Below are positions 26,201 to 34,799 of a stretch of 64,000 bases of DNA, piece by piece. Origin of the DNA: Aurantibacter crassamenti (lineage in GTDB: Bacteria; Bacteroidota; Bacteroidia; Flavobacteriales; Flavobacteriaceae); the NCBI RefSeq assembly GCF_016811105.1, contig NZ_JAFBGM010000001.1:1554126-1618125 (forward strand), read 5' to 3'. Positions within the stretch are counted from its first letter, which is position 1. The number at the start of each line of letters is the position of its first letter. A program made the translations under genes and the position numbers. The notes beneath the pieces are model-generated. The model was given only the letters and a program-made list of their open reading frames with translations, was not told where the DNA came from and made no database searches.

Positions 26201-28534
26201 TTATTGTGTAATTATTCCTAGATCTGAACCATCAGTGGCTTTTCCTTTTAGTGGAGAATCTGCACTTAATGTGTACCTTGATTCATCTGAGAATTTTGGA
26301 GTTAAATTCCATTGGTTTGACACGAAGTATTTCTGGTCGCCAGAAACAATGAGCTTTTCTGAATTGTTTAAAGCATTATTTTGGACTTTAACAATGGGCT
26401 CGCCGACGACCAGATACATGTCAATGGCCTTGCTATCTTTGAAAATGTTGTTTTTGATATCAGTTTCTTGTACACCATACAATGATATAGCTGATTTGTA
26501 TTTATTTTTTTTACCATGACCTACTTTGTCAAATACGTTATGATCTATCTCTAAGAAAGGACCAAATGTACTTTCGTCTTTACCACCTCTATATAATCTT
26601 AGTGCTGCACCTTGTAACTCAGTAATTGAATTGTTTTTCATTAAAAAATATTCAACGTTATAAGCGCCAATGTCATCTGTTTCTTTATCCAATGCAGCTA
26701 TACTACCCGTGATATTTTTAAAGGTTGAATTTTGAATGCTAATAGTGTCTGCAAATGTTCCTTTAGAAACTCTTAGTACATCAAAAGAATGGTTTACTAT
26801 TAAATCTTTGAACTCACATTTATCAATAAACAATTTATAATTTTCAGTCATTGAGTTTTTGCTTGTGCTTATAACTGAATTACCAGCATAATCTGGTGAT
26901 TTTGCACCATCAAATGTGATGTTCTCTAAAAACAAACTTCCTCCGTTTTGTATTTCGAAAGCCATCATTCTTTCAAACAAAATGGTTGCTTTTATTTTTC
27001 CTGAAGTTTTAAATGTTAGTGGATGGTTTATTTTAACAGCTTTGGTTAATAGGTAAGTACCACCTTCTTCCAATTCTATAATGTCTCCTGGTTCTGATTT
27101 TTTTACAATTTCATATAATGTATTAATACCAGCTTCTACCTTTATATTGTTGCCTGAGTTCAATGCAATAGAATTGTCTGCTTTGGAATACCATGTGGTA
27201 CCAGTATTTTCTTTTGTGGCAACTTTTGGACTTATAGCAATCTGCGTTTTTATCTTATTTGAAGTGGGAATTAGGAAACCTTGCTCGTTTTTTTCTAGTT
27301 TAATATCTGCATTAATAAAACCACTGGTAATACTAGTTTCTGAGTTTTTACCTAAAATATTGTCATTGAAAGTAATTCCGCTAATGTCATCATCAATAGT
27401 AAAGATGTCTTTCTTATTATCGTTATATATAATATTCTCTGAAAATTCAGAAGTTCTAGGCGCTTGACTTCTTTCAGCATCACTGCCTGCGCCAAAAAGA
27501 ATATTATTGCAATTGACAAACGTATTGTTATTTACTTTTGAATCTATAACAGGTACATAGCGATTAGGTGGCGAATTTGGCACACCATTCATCATTACAA
27601 AGGCACCTCTAAATCGGTACCCAGTTAAACCATAATGATAGTTGTTTACGACTGTTTGCGTTTCATTTATTACACGAACACCACCTGTGCTAGGTTTTCC
27701 GTTACCAATAAAGACATTGCCGTCAACTAAAGTTTCGTTGCCATGACGCATGGTTAAAGTTCCTGTACACTCAAAAAAAGTGTTGTATTTGAAGATGTTT
27801 TGACATGATTTGTTTGAAATAATTTCGTGCTCACCATTAGTTCTGTCAAAATAATTAGATTCTACTAGGGTATTGGAGTTTTCTAAGGCATGATGACTAG
27901 TGCCAATTCTCAATGTTTCACCACCATTGTTTCCATACGTAGGGCGTGGTCCAAAATAATTATGATCAATCTGATGATTATTAGCTCTACTATCTTTGGT
28001 ATCTAAGCCAACGATCATGGTGACTCCTAAGTTCTTTTTTCCAGAAATATGATTGTGGTCAATGCGGTTATTTTTGCCATAAATAGTAACCCAATAGTCT
28101 TGTACTTGACGTTCGGGGTTGTTGAAATTGTCAATGACACATTCTGTTAATCGGCTATTATTAGCCATTTCTTCTCTGTTTTTTCTAAAAGAGATAACAG
28201 CGTTTGTAGGAGTATAACCGTTCTTAAATACTAAACCGCTGACGATTAAGTGGTCACCTGCAATTCTTAAATTAGAATTCCCTTCTAATGTTACTTTTCC
28301 TTTTTCTTCAACTGTCAGCGTAATAGGCTTTTCAGCAGTGCCTTCTGCTTCAAATAAAAGTTCTGAATCTAACCAAATTCCATTTGCAAGTACAATGCTA
28401 TCACCTGGTTGCGCCGTTTTGAGCATCTTTTCAAATTCTGTAACATTTTTCACTAAATTTTTTTCCTGTTCTGATGTACAAGAGATAGTAGTAAAAAGGA
28501 AAATCAAAGAAAAAAAGCTGAATATATGTCGCAT
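26201..28534 (-). CDS. PL6 alginate lyase (two beta-helix domains), lipoprotein
   Basis: Polysaccharide lyase of family 6 (chondroitinase B-like). I place the start at 28534 (MRHIFSFFSLIF, lipobox TTISCTSE), not at the longer 28591 reading, because the longer start lies in the promoter and would translate the operator. The N-terminal parallel beta-helix carries the family's catalytic pair: Lys in EIISNKS and Arg in LTMRHGN. A second beta-helix follows from about residue 475, as in exo-type two-domain PL6 enzymes. The corrected protein has 777 residues. Lipidation suggests outer-membrane or periplasmic anchoring. Confidence 0.93.
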   Translation of the reverse strand: MRHIFSFFSLIFLFTTISCTSEQEKNLVKNVTEFEKMLKTAQPGDSIVLANGIWLDSELLFEAEGTAEKPITLTVEEKGKVTLEGNSNLRIAGDHLIVSGLVFKNGYTPTNAVISFRKNREEMANNSRLTECVIDNFNNPERQVQDYWVTIYGKNNRIDHNHISGKKNLGVTMIVGLDTKDSRANNHQIDHNYFGPRPTYGNNGGETLRIGTSHHALENSNTLVESNYFDRTNGEHEIISNKSCQNIFKYNTFFECTGTLTMRHGNETLVDGNVFIGNGKPSTGGVRVINETQTVVNNYHYGLTGYRFRGAFVMMNGVPNSPPNRYVPVIDSKVNNNTFVNCNNILFGAGSDAERSQAPRTSEFSENIIYNDNKKDIFTIDDDISGITFNDNILGKNSETSITSGFINADIKLEKNEQGFLIPTSNKIKTQIAISPKVATKENTGTTWYSKADNSIALNSGNNIKVEAGINTLYEIVKKSEPGDIIELEEGGTYLLTKAVKINHPLTFKTSGKIKATILFERMMAFEIQNGGSLFLENITFDGAKSPDYAGNSVISTSKNSMTENYKLFIDKCEFKDLIVNHSFDVLRVSKGTFADTISIQNSTFKNITGSIAALDKETDDIGAYNVEYFLMKNNSITELQGAALRLYRGGKDESTFGPFLEIDHNVFDKVGHGKKNKYKSAISLYGVQETDIKNNIFKDSKAIDMYLVVGEPIVKVQNNALNNSEKLIVSGDQKYFVSNQWNLTPKFSDESRYTLSADSPLKGKATDGSDLGIITQ

Positions 28535-28541
28535 ATTAAAA

Positions 28542-28594
28542 TTGGTTAACCAGTTTGGTTTACCAAATATACTTATTTTTGTAAGACTCACAAA
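28542..28594 (-). promoter_or_regulatory. Promoter and two-unit operator of the PL6-PL17-kdgF message
   Basis: On the minus strand TTTG (28591-28594), 19 bp, then TATATTTG (28564-28571) is an exact match to the Bacteroidetes TTTG-N19-TAnnTTTG promoter. Units TTGGTTTACCA (28555) and TTGGTTAACCA (28542), 13 bp apart, overlap the end of the -7 box and cover the start site. The start codon follows 7 bp further on. Confidence 0.85.
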
Positions 28595-28674
28595 TAATTA
28601 ACATAAAATCGGTCAAATTAAAACAACATGTAATGTTTATGTATAACTATTATTGGTTGTGTAGTTTGAAATAC

Positions 28675-29478
28675 TTAATCAAGTCCTTGTTTGATAGCCC
28701 GGTTTATAATCGAATAATCCGATGATTCTATAAACCCAATAGAGAAGGTTTGAACCATATTTAAATGTTTCGTAGTTTTTTCACCGTTTTGCCGACCAAA
28801 TCCTAGTACGGTCATATCGGGTCGGCTAACATAATTGTCTGGTAATTCATCATCCTCATGATGCAACATGTACAACACACGCGAGGAATTCTGATCTCCG
28901 AAAGCCATCCATTCAGGTGCAGGTAAATCGCCAACAAAGGGTTCTTCTATTGGGTGCTTTTTAGTGTCAATTGAGGCGTACCAATAATCAGTACTATCCA
29001 TTTCTCCGTTAGGCACACCTTCATATTGCACCCAATAGTTATAACCTGCACTAATTTTGGTCATTGTGAAATCGCAGCGGGCAGGGTAGAAGTCCCATTG
29101 TCCTTGCCATTCACCATTTTCCGAAGTAAACGTAATTCGAACATGTTCTTTAGTTTCTATTTCTACTACTGAACTGGACGGATCTGTTCCTGCATTCATC
29201 GCGTGGAAATAACTGCCATCTTGTTTATGAATTGCATTCGGAAAACCTCGGTATTCCCCTTTATGCCCTGAACCTTTTTCGTTGTGAAATCCAATCCAAT
29301 CCACACCATCAACATCAATCATACTTGAAAGGCCGCCTCCCTCTTTTTCCAAATAATATATGGCTGATGGTGTATTGATAATGTAGGCTGGGCCTCCTCC
29401 TGCCGATTCATCTGTACCATGTGTGAGTTGTACTTTAACTTCCTTGCAAGAACCTAGCACAAATAGCATGAGAAACAA
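28675..29478 (-). CDS. Lipoprotein of unknown function; signal peptide interrupted by a stop codon
   Basis: I do not recognise the family. The 267-residue frame is rich in Trp/Tyr/Gly (GGGLSSMIDVDGVDWIGFH, YNYWVQYEGVPNGE) and looks like a secreted beta-rich protein. The frame as read starts at a TTG and lacks the positive end of a signal peptide. In the same frame an ATG at 29499 begins MCKNLL, then TAA at 29479-29481, then LFLMLFVLGSCKE: a complete lipoprotein signal broken by one stop codon. The ATG would lie 14 bp after the symporter stop. This is either a nonsense mutation, a sequencing error or a restart from TTG/ATG without export. Confidence 0.65.
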   Translation of the reverse strand: MFLMLFVLGSCKEVKVQLTHGTDESAGGGPAYIINTPSAIYYLEKEGGGLSSMIDVDGVDWIGFHNEKGSGHKGEYRGFPNAIHKQDGSYFHAMNAGTDPSSSVVEIETKEHVRITFTSENGEWQGQWDFYPARCDFTMTKISAGYNYWVQYEGVPNGEMDSTDYWYASIDTKKHPIEEPFVGDLPAPEWMAFGDQNSSRVLYMLHHEDDELPDNYVSRPDMTVLGFGRQNGEKTTKHLNMVQTFSIGFIESSDYSIINRAIKQGLD

Positions 29479-29513
29479 TTATAACAAGTTTTTACACATA
29501 ATGATGGCAAGAG

Positions 29514-31268
29514 TTAGATAGACGAAACTTTACTTTTTGCACTTCGCTTTAGCAAATAGCCAATACTGGATATAATTAGAGCACAAACGGCAAACATTAT
29601 TCTTCCCCACAAAGGGTTAGGAATGAGCCCCATGAGCAAAATGCCAGTACTCATAACCATGACCATGTTACCCAATTTGCGTCGCTGTTGACGATCCACT
29701 TCGTCTTGTAAACCATCTGCAATAACGGGTCTTTGTAAATCCTCGAAAAAGCGGTCGGTTTCTAGTTTGTTATCATCTTTTGCTTCATTATAAAACAGTG
29801 ATGTTGCCCAGAAAAAACCAGCTGTGATAAATACATGGCCTGCAACCGTTAGAATGATATTCATATCGATAATTTCCCTTGAGGTAAGTGATTCGATACC
29901 GAACAATCCTGCACAGACTTCTGCGGTAAAAACATTCATCACCAACCAGGAAACAAAAAAGCCTACCGCGATTGTGGCCCAAGGAGCCCATTTCGGAGTC
30001 TTTTTTACGACAATTCCAACTACTAAAGGCACCATCATAGGTACTTGTACCATGGTTGAAACCGACATCATCAACTCAAATAAACTTAACTTTTTAAGTG
30101 ACGCAAAAAATAGCGCGGCGGTTATAACCCCTAAACCACTAATAAAGCTTACTACCTGACTGAGACGTAATAATTTTGCATCTTCTTTAATTTTATTTCT
30201 TTTAGCAAGAAAAGGTTGATAGATACTTCGAATGAAGATTCCTGCGTTTTTATTCAATGCGGAATCCATAGAAGACATCGAGGCTGCGAAAAGACCTGCC
30301 ATTAATAATCCAACAGTTCCAATAGGCATAGCATTTTTAGCAAAAACCAAATATACCGCATCACCTGCCTTATTGCCTAATTGCGCATAGTCGGCTGCGG
30401 CATCTGGGTATAGCGTAGCTGCTGCCCATGGAGGGATAAACCAAATAATACTTCCTACACCCATTAATGTCATGGCCAACAAAGCAGCTTTACGTGCGTT
30501 GAAGGAATCTTTTGCATTAAGCCATCGAAAGGAATCATGTAGATTCATCATCGTAATAATCTGTTTTGGCAAAAAGAATATGAAGGTTCCAAATAATATT
30601 AAAGGATAGTTCATATTGGGACCGATGAGAAATCCTCCTGGAAAATTTTTAATCATATTAACCGGCCCATCTACCATAACCAAAGCAACGATTGCACAAG
30701 CAATTGAAACAACGGCCACAACCAAAGTTTGCACAAAATCAGACGCCACAACACCCCAAGCACCCGAAAGTACCGATACAAAAAGAACGGTAAAACCAAT
30801 TCCAATAATAGTATATGAGATGTCCGCGTCAAAAACAGCACTCGTGAAAACACCAAGAGCGTTTAACCAAACACCCGCATTTAGAAAAGAAAATGCAATC
30901 AAGGCCCAAGCAAAAAAGGTTTCATTTTGAGCTCCAAACCGTCTTTTTATTCCCTCTGTTGGGGTATCCACCCTCATTTGCCGAAAGCGATGTACGAAGA
31001 AAGCATACCCGACAAAGAAGGCAAAAGTATTACCGATATAGACCGCTACAATTGCAAATCCGTCGGCGAATGCTTTACCTGCAGCACCTGTAAAAGTAAC
31101 GGCTGAAAATTGGGCCATAAAAGCTGTTGATCCAACCATCCACCATAACATTCTACCTCCTCCGCGAAAGTAATCACTGGTAGATTTACTTGCCATTCGT
31201 GAAAATACCACGCCAATTGCAAGAATTAGGACAAAGTAAATCGCAATTACGATATAGTCGTAAAACAT
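29514..31268 (-). CDS. Sodium:solute symporter (SSS family)
   Basis: Inner-membrane sodium-coupled permease of 584 residues with about 13-14 helices. Family features are YFRGGGRMLWWMVGSTAFMAQFSA early on, SGAWGVVASDFVQ near residue 170, and AGLFAASMSSMDSALN near residue 325, the typical SSS signature region. SSS permeases next to sugar-acid enzymes in Bacteroidetes commonly carry uronates or related monomers. It sits 12 bp after the Gfo/Idh gene in the message running from the second PL6 gene. It provides a second uptake route besides the MFS permease. Confidence 0.9.
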   Translation of the reverse strand: MFYDYIVIAIYFVLILAIGVVFSRMASKSTSDYFRGGGRMLWWMVGSTAFMAQFSAVTFTGAAGKAFADGFAIVAVYIGNTFAFFVGYAFFVHRFRQMRVDTPTEGIKRRFGAQNETFFAWALIAFSFLNAGVWLNALGVFTSAVFDADISYTIIGIGFTVLFVSVLSGAWGVVASDFVQTLVVAVVSIACAIVALVMVDGPVNMIKNFPGGFLIGPNMNYPLILFGTFIFFLPKQIITMMNLHDSFRWLNAKDSFNARKAALLAMTLMGVGSIIWFIPPWAAATLYPDAAADYAQLGNKAGDAVYLVFAKNAMPIGTVGLLMAGLFAASMSSMDSALNKNAGIFIRSIYQPFLAKRNKIKEDAKLLRLSQVVSFISGLGVITAALFFASLKKLSLFELMMSVSTMVQVPMMVPLVVGIVVKKTPKWAPWATIAVGFFVSWLVMNVFTAEVCAGLFGIESLTSREIIDMNIILTVAGHVFITAGFFWATSLFYNEAKDDNKLETDRFFEDLQRPVIADGLQDEVDRQQRRKLGNMVMVMSTGILLMGLIPNPLWGRIMFAVCALIISSIGYLLKRSAKSKVSSI

Positions 31269-31280
31269 AGTTTTTCGTTT

Positions 31281-32420
31281 TTATTGTAGATGACGAACAT
31301 CTGTCCAATTATTGTTTTTTCTAATTAAGTCAATGAGTTGCTGATACAGACTTCCTTCTTTGAAGGTTTGATAGGGTGCGAAAGATTGGCCATTGATATC
31401 TTTTACAAATTCACGAGCGAGATATTGCCAATTTCGTTCTGTATCACCATCAACTTTTGGTTGTGCATCGACTATGTCTTGAGGAGTGGCAAGTTCTTTC
31501 CATGTTTTATTTTCATCCCATACATACAACGGACCCATTCCATAATGTCCTTTAATATAAATAGCTCCTTTTGTGCCGTAGAAAACAATATGATCTTCAT
31601 TAAATCTAGGGTTTAACCCCCCGTGTTTAAATAGAACAGAAACTGGTTTACTTGCTAATGAACTTTCTAGTTGCGCCATTACTGTATAAGACCACTCCAC
31701 ATTATTTTCACCCCATTTAAGAGAAGGGTCGTTTAGGTCTTTAGGAATATGGTCTCTTCGTGTTTTAAAGTTGTGTACGCCTTCAACAATAGGAGCTTTG
31801 CCTAAATCGTCACGCACTTCTCCAATAATCGATAAGATATCTTCCCCGATTACCGAGGTTGCAATAGACATCATATGGGTGAAATTGTTGTTTAGTCGAC
31901 CACCGCCATCTTCTTTTCGATGTGACCATCCAAAGGGGATGTCACGCTCAAGATTGAAGTGAGATATAAATTCAGCTTCTACAGGTTCTCCAATCGCACC
32001 ATCAGCAACAAGTTGCTTTGCGTGTAGTAAGCACGGCATATATCGGAAACTAGAAGCAAATGCCGTTTTTACATTTTTCTTTTGTGCTAATTCGTATAAT
32101 TCTAATGCTGAATCTCCGCTATTAGTCAATGGTTTATCGCTATATACATGACATCCGAACTCAATAGCCTGTGTTATTGTTTCATAATGAGCACCCCCAG
32201 GAGTTGCAATAGAAACAATATCTGGTTTGCAATCTTTCAATGCTTGTTGCCAATCAGTACCAGAATAGGGGATTGCCATTTTTTTGGCTACCTCATTGAC
32301 TATGCTAGCAGTTCTACCAACAATTCCAACTACTTCCGCTCCAACAGCTCGAAATGCATCTGTATGTCCCTGACCTGCAAAACCAGTTCCTGATATCAAT
32401 ACTTTTAATTTTTTATTCAT
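31281..32420 (-). CDS. Gfo/Idh/MocA-family NAD(P)-dependent oxidoreductase
   Basis: Sugar or sugar-acid dehydrogenase of about 379 residues. I start it at ATG 32420 (MNKKLKVLISGTGFAGQGHT) because the longer frame from 32483 would overlap the ManD gene by 23 bp and begins with an unrelated stretch. The GTGFAGQG Rossmann loop, the conserved DKPLTNSGDSA lysine segment and GGGRLNNNFTHMM are visible. Next to mannonate dehydratase it is a candidate for the reductase that makes mannonate, or a related step for saturated uronate; this is inference. Confidence 0.85.
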   Translation of the reverse strand: MNKKLKVLISGTGFAGQGHTDAFRAVGAEVVGIVGRTASIVNEVAKKMAIPYSGTDWQQALKDCKPDIVSIATPGGAHYETITQAIEFGCHVYSDKPLTNSGDSALELYELAQKKNVKTAFASSFRYMPCLLHAKQLVADGAIGEPVEAEFISHFNLERDIPFGWSHRKEDGGGRLNNNFTHMMSIATSVIGEDILSIIGEVRDDLGKAPIVEGVHNFKTRRDHIPKDLNDPSLKWGENNVEWSYTVMAQLESSLASKPVSVLFKHGGLNPRFNEDHIVFYGTKGAIYIKGHYGMGPLYVWDENKTWKELATPQDIVDAQPKVDGDTERNWQYLAREFVKDINGQSFAPYQTFKEGSLYQQLIDLIRKNNNWTDVRHLQ

Positions 32421-32460
32421 TTTGTTACGTTTGTGAATTGTTGTTTCTTTTATTGGATTG

Positions 32461-33678
32461 TTACCAATTCCAAAGGGTTCCATCTTCTAAGCGATTCACT
32501 GGAAGGTATGATCTTTTGTATGGATATTTTTTAGCTGCTTCTTCGTTGAATTCTACGCCCCAACCTGGTTTGTCTTCCATATAAAGCAAGCCTTCTTTTA
32601 ATTCAATTTTGTAGTTGAACACTTCATTAAGCTCTGGAGTGCCGAAACCGATAAATTCTTGAACGCCGAAGTTGGGTGCCCAAAGATTAAAATGCATATG
32701 TGCCATTAAGCAGACTGGTGAAAGGTCTGGTGCTCCGTGCGGTGCCGTACGTACATGATATAAAGAAGCAAAGTCTGCCAATTTTTTTAGAGGGGTTAAG
32801 CCACCGCCATGGGTGACAGCAGTTCTCACATAATCGATCCATTGGTTTTGAATCATTTCTTTTGCATCCCAAAGGGTATTGAACTTTTCTCCAGTAGCTA
32901 AAGGGGTTTCCGTATGTTCCCTAATGATTTTATACCCTTCTGCATTTTCTGTAGTCACGGCGTCCTCAATAAAAAGCAACTTATACGGCTCCAATAATTT
33001 GCACAAGCGTGATGCTTCAATAGGGGTTAATCTGCTATGCACATCATGACAAAGATGTATGTCATATCCGAATTTCTCTCGTGCTTGTTTAAAGAGTTCA
33101 GGAATAAAGTTCATGTATTGGTTAGTAGACCATTGTTGTTCGGGAGGTAAGGGCCTATTGCCCTGTAATTCATAATAATTTTTTTTGCCCTCCATGGTGC
33201 CGTATGTGCCCTTTGTATTGGGAATGGTACACTGTAAACGAACCGCTTTGTACCCTTCTTTTATCATTGTACCCAAGTTTTTCAGAACTTCTTCTATGGT
33301 TTCTCCATTGGCATGACCGTAAACCGTAACTCCTTTTCTACTTTTTCCACCTAGAAGTTGGTAAACTGGCATGTTCGCAAGTTTTCCTTTAATATCCCAA
33401 AGTGCCATGTCTATAGCAGCAATAGCGGTAATGCTAACAGCCCCATTTTGCCAATAGGCTCCTTTATATAAATATTGCCAAATATCCTCAATTTGATGAG
33501 CATCTTTTCCTATAAGACAGGGAACAATATGTTCTTCTAAATACGTTACAACAGCCATCTCTCTTCCGTTTAGAGTGGCGTCACCTAGCCCATAAGTGCC
33601 ATTTTCTGTTATAATCTTAACGGTAACAAAATTGCGACCTGGGCAACAAACAAAAACTTTTATATCAGTTATTTTCAT
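32461..33678 (-). CDS. manD: D-mannonate dehydratase, ManD/RspA type (enolase superfamily)
   Basis: Enolase-superfamily dehydratase of 405 residues. The ManD signature is strong: RNFVTVKIITENGTYGLGDA at the start, IEDIWQYLYKGAYWQNG, IHLCHDVHSRLTP (acid/base and metal region), LFIEDAV, ATGEKFN and APHGAPDLSPV. The enzyme turns D-mannonate, sometimes D-gluconate, into KDG, which KdgK and KdgA in the same locus would use. Its place between PL7 and a Gfo/Idh oxidoreductase suggests salvage of saturated mannuronate ends that lyases leave behind. Some family members have low or no activity, so the exact substrate needs assay. Confidence 0.9.
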   Translation of the reverse strand: MKITDIKVFVCCPGRNFVTVKIITENGTYGLGDATLNGREMAVVTYLEEHIVPCLIGKDAHQIEDIWQYLYKGAYWQNGAVSITAIAAIDMALWDIKGKLANMPVYQLLGGKSRKGVTVYGHANGETIEEVLKNLGTMIKEGYKAVRLQCTIPNTKGTYGTMEGKKNYYELQGNRPLPPEQQWSTNQYMNFIPELFKQAREKFGYDIHLCHDVHSRLTPIEASRLCKLLEPYKLLFIEDAVTTENAEGYKIIREHTETPLATGEKFNTLWDAKEMIQNQWIDYVRTAVTHGGGLTPLKKLADFASLYHVRTAPHGAPDLSPVCLMAHMHFNLWAPNFGVQEFIGFGTPELNEVFNYKIELKEGLLYMEDKPGWGVEFNEEAAKKYPYKRSYLPVNRLEDGTLWNW

Positions 33679-33733
33679 GAATATATATCTTGTGATTTAC
33701 ATTTTATTTTAAATGTGTTTATGAGGATTAACT

Positions 33734-34789
33734 TTATTCTGTAATAGGAGCTGTTCCTTCACCAACAGTGGCTTCTTTAAACCAAACTTCTGTATAACTT
33801 CCATTGGCATATTGTTTGGCTATATCACCATTGTAAGTTTCTGATCCCGTACTCCAAACAATATTTTCTTCTGGAGATTTTCCATTTGTTTGATTGTAAG
33901 CGCCTTGCTTGAAGTACTGGATTTCGCCGGCATAGGCATTTTTGCGTTCAACTCCGTCACGACCTATTGAGGCATATAATGACCATATTTGTTGTGGAAT
34001 GTCTGATTTTGAAGAGAAATCTGATTGTAGTAAGTTCTTAGAAAACTTTATAGTTTCATGACCTTCACTTGAAAAAGTAAGATACATTATACCTTTGTAC
34101 ACGTTTATTTCATAGCTAAATTCTTCTCCTAATGCAATACCGTTTTCAGGTTCTTTCGGATATGAAGTAGGTGTAGCTCCTACAACTGACATGTCATCTC
34201 CCCAAACGGCTGTTGAATAATCCCATCGCTTTGAATTATCTCCTTCAGTATTTATCTCATAGTTCCAAAAAACAGAGCCTTTTGTATGACCAGGAAATTT
34301 TTTATAAAAGATTTTTATAGGTTCGTTTTCGTGCCCTTCATCACTATGAATTTGCCCTACTACCACTGAGTATGATGCTGCAACTCTGGCATCGCCAGAA
34401 GTAGAAACATGTTGCACCTTTAATGTGCCTGTTAATTTGCCTCCTGTTTCTGGTATCCAATGTTTTTTTTGACCTAATTCAGTTCGTGTATTGCTTGATG
34501 TACGTGAAGTAACACCAGAATTAGGAGTCTTGTACACTACCCAATCCGTTTCATTTTCAGTTGTAACATAGAAAAAATCATCTTTCTCATACATAACTAT
34601 ATCGTTTGAGTGAGTGCCGTCACCTAAAAGAATTTTCCACTCATTCATATAAGGAATAACATCACTTGGGTATTTTTTTTCGCTGTTAAGTTGATCAGTT
34701 GATTCAGCAGTTTCTGTTATAGATTTTGGCTTGTTTTTACACGCCAATATTGATAAAAATATAATTATCGTAATTAGTGTCTTTTTCAT
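33734..34789 (-). CDS. PL7 alginate lyase, lipoprotein
   Basis: Endo-type alginate lyase of 351 residues with the jelly-roll PL7 domain. The three hallmark regions are present: a RTELGQ block (usual R-S/T-E-L-R, here ending in GQ), the QIH motif in VGQIHSDEG, and QYFKQGAYNQ near the C-terminus. In this family QIH rather than QVH is associated with guluronate-containing substrates. The signal peptide ends in LSILACKNK, a lipobox, so the enzyme is probably on the cell surface and makes the oligomers for SusC/SusD. It starts 10 bp after the PL6 stop codon. Confidence 0.93.
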   Translation of the reverse strand: MKKTLITIIIFLSILACKNKPKSITETAESTDQLNSEKKYPSDVIPYMNEWKILLGDGTHSNDIVMYEKDDFFYVTTENETDWVVYKTPNSGVTSRTSSNTRTELGQKKHWIPETGGKLTGTLKVQHVSTSGDARVAASYSVVVGQIHSDEGHENEPIKIFYKKFPGHTKGSVFWNYEINTEGDNSKRWDYSTAVWGDDMSVVGATPTSYPKEPENGIALGEEFSYEINVYKGIMYLTFSSEGHETIKFSKNLLQSDFSSKSDIPQQIWSLYASIGRDGVERKNAYAGEIQYFKQGAYNQTNGKSPEENIVWSTGSETYNGDIAKQYANGSYTEVWFKEATVGEGTAPITE

Positions 34790-34799
34790 TTAGAATTGA

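Noticed and set aside
28534-28591. Extended N-terminus of the PL6 lyase
   Set aside because: It would translate the operator and -7 box; the internal ATG gives a proper lipoprotein signal.
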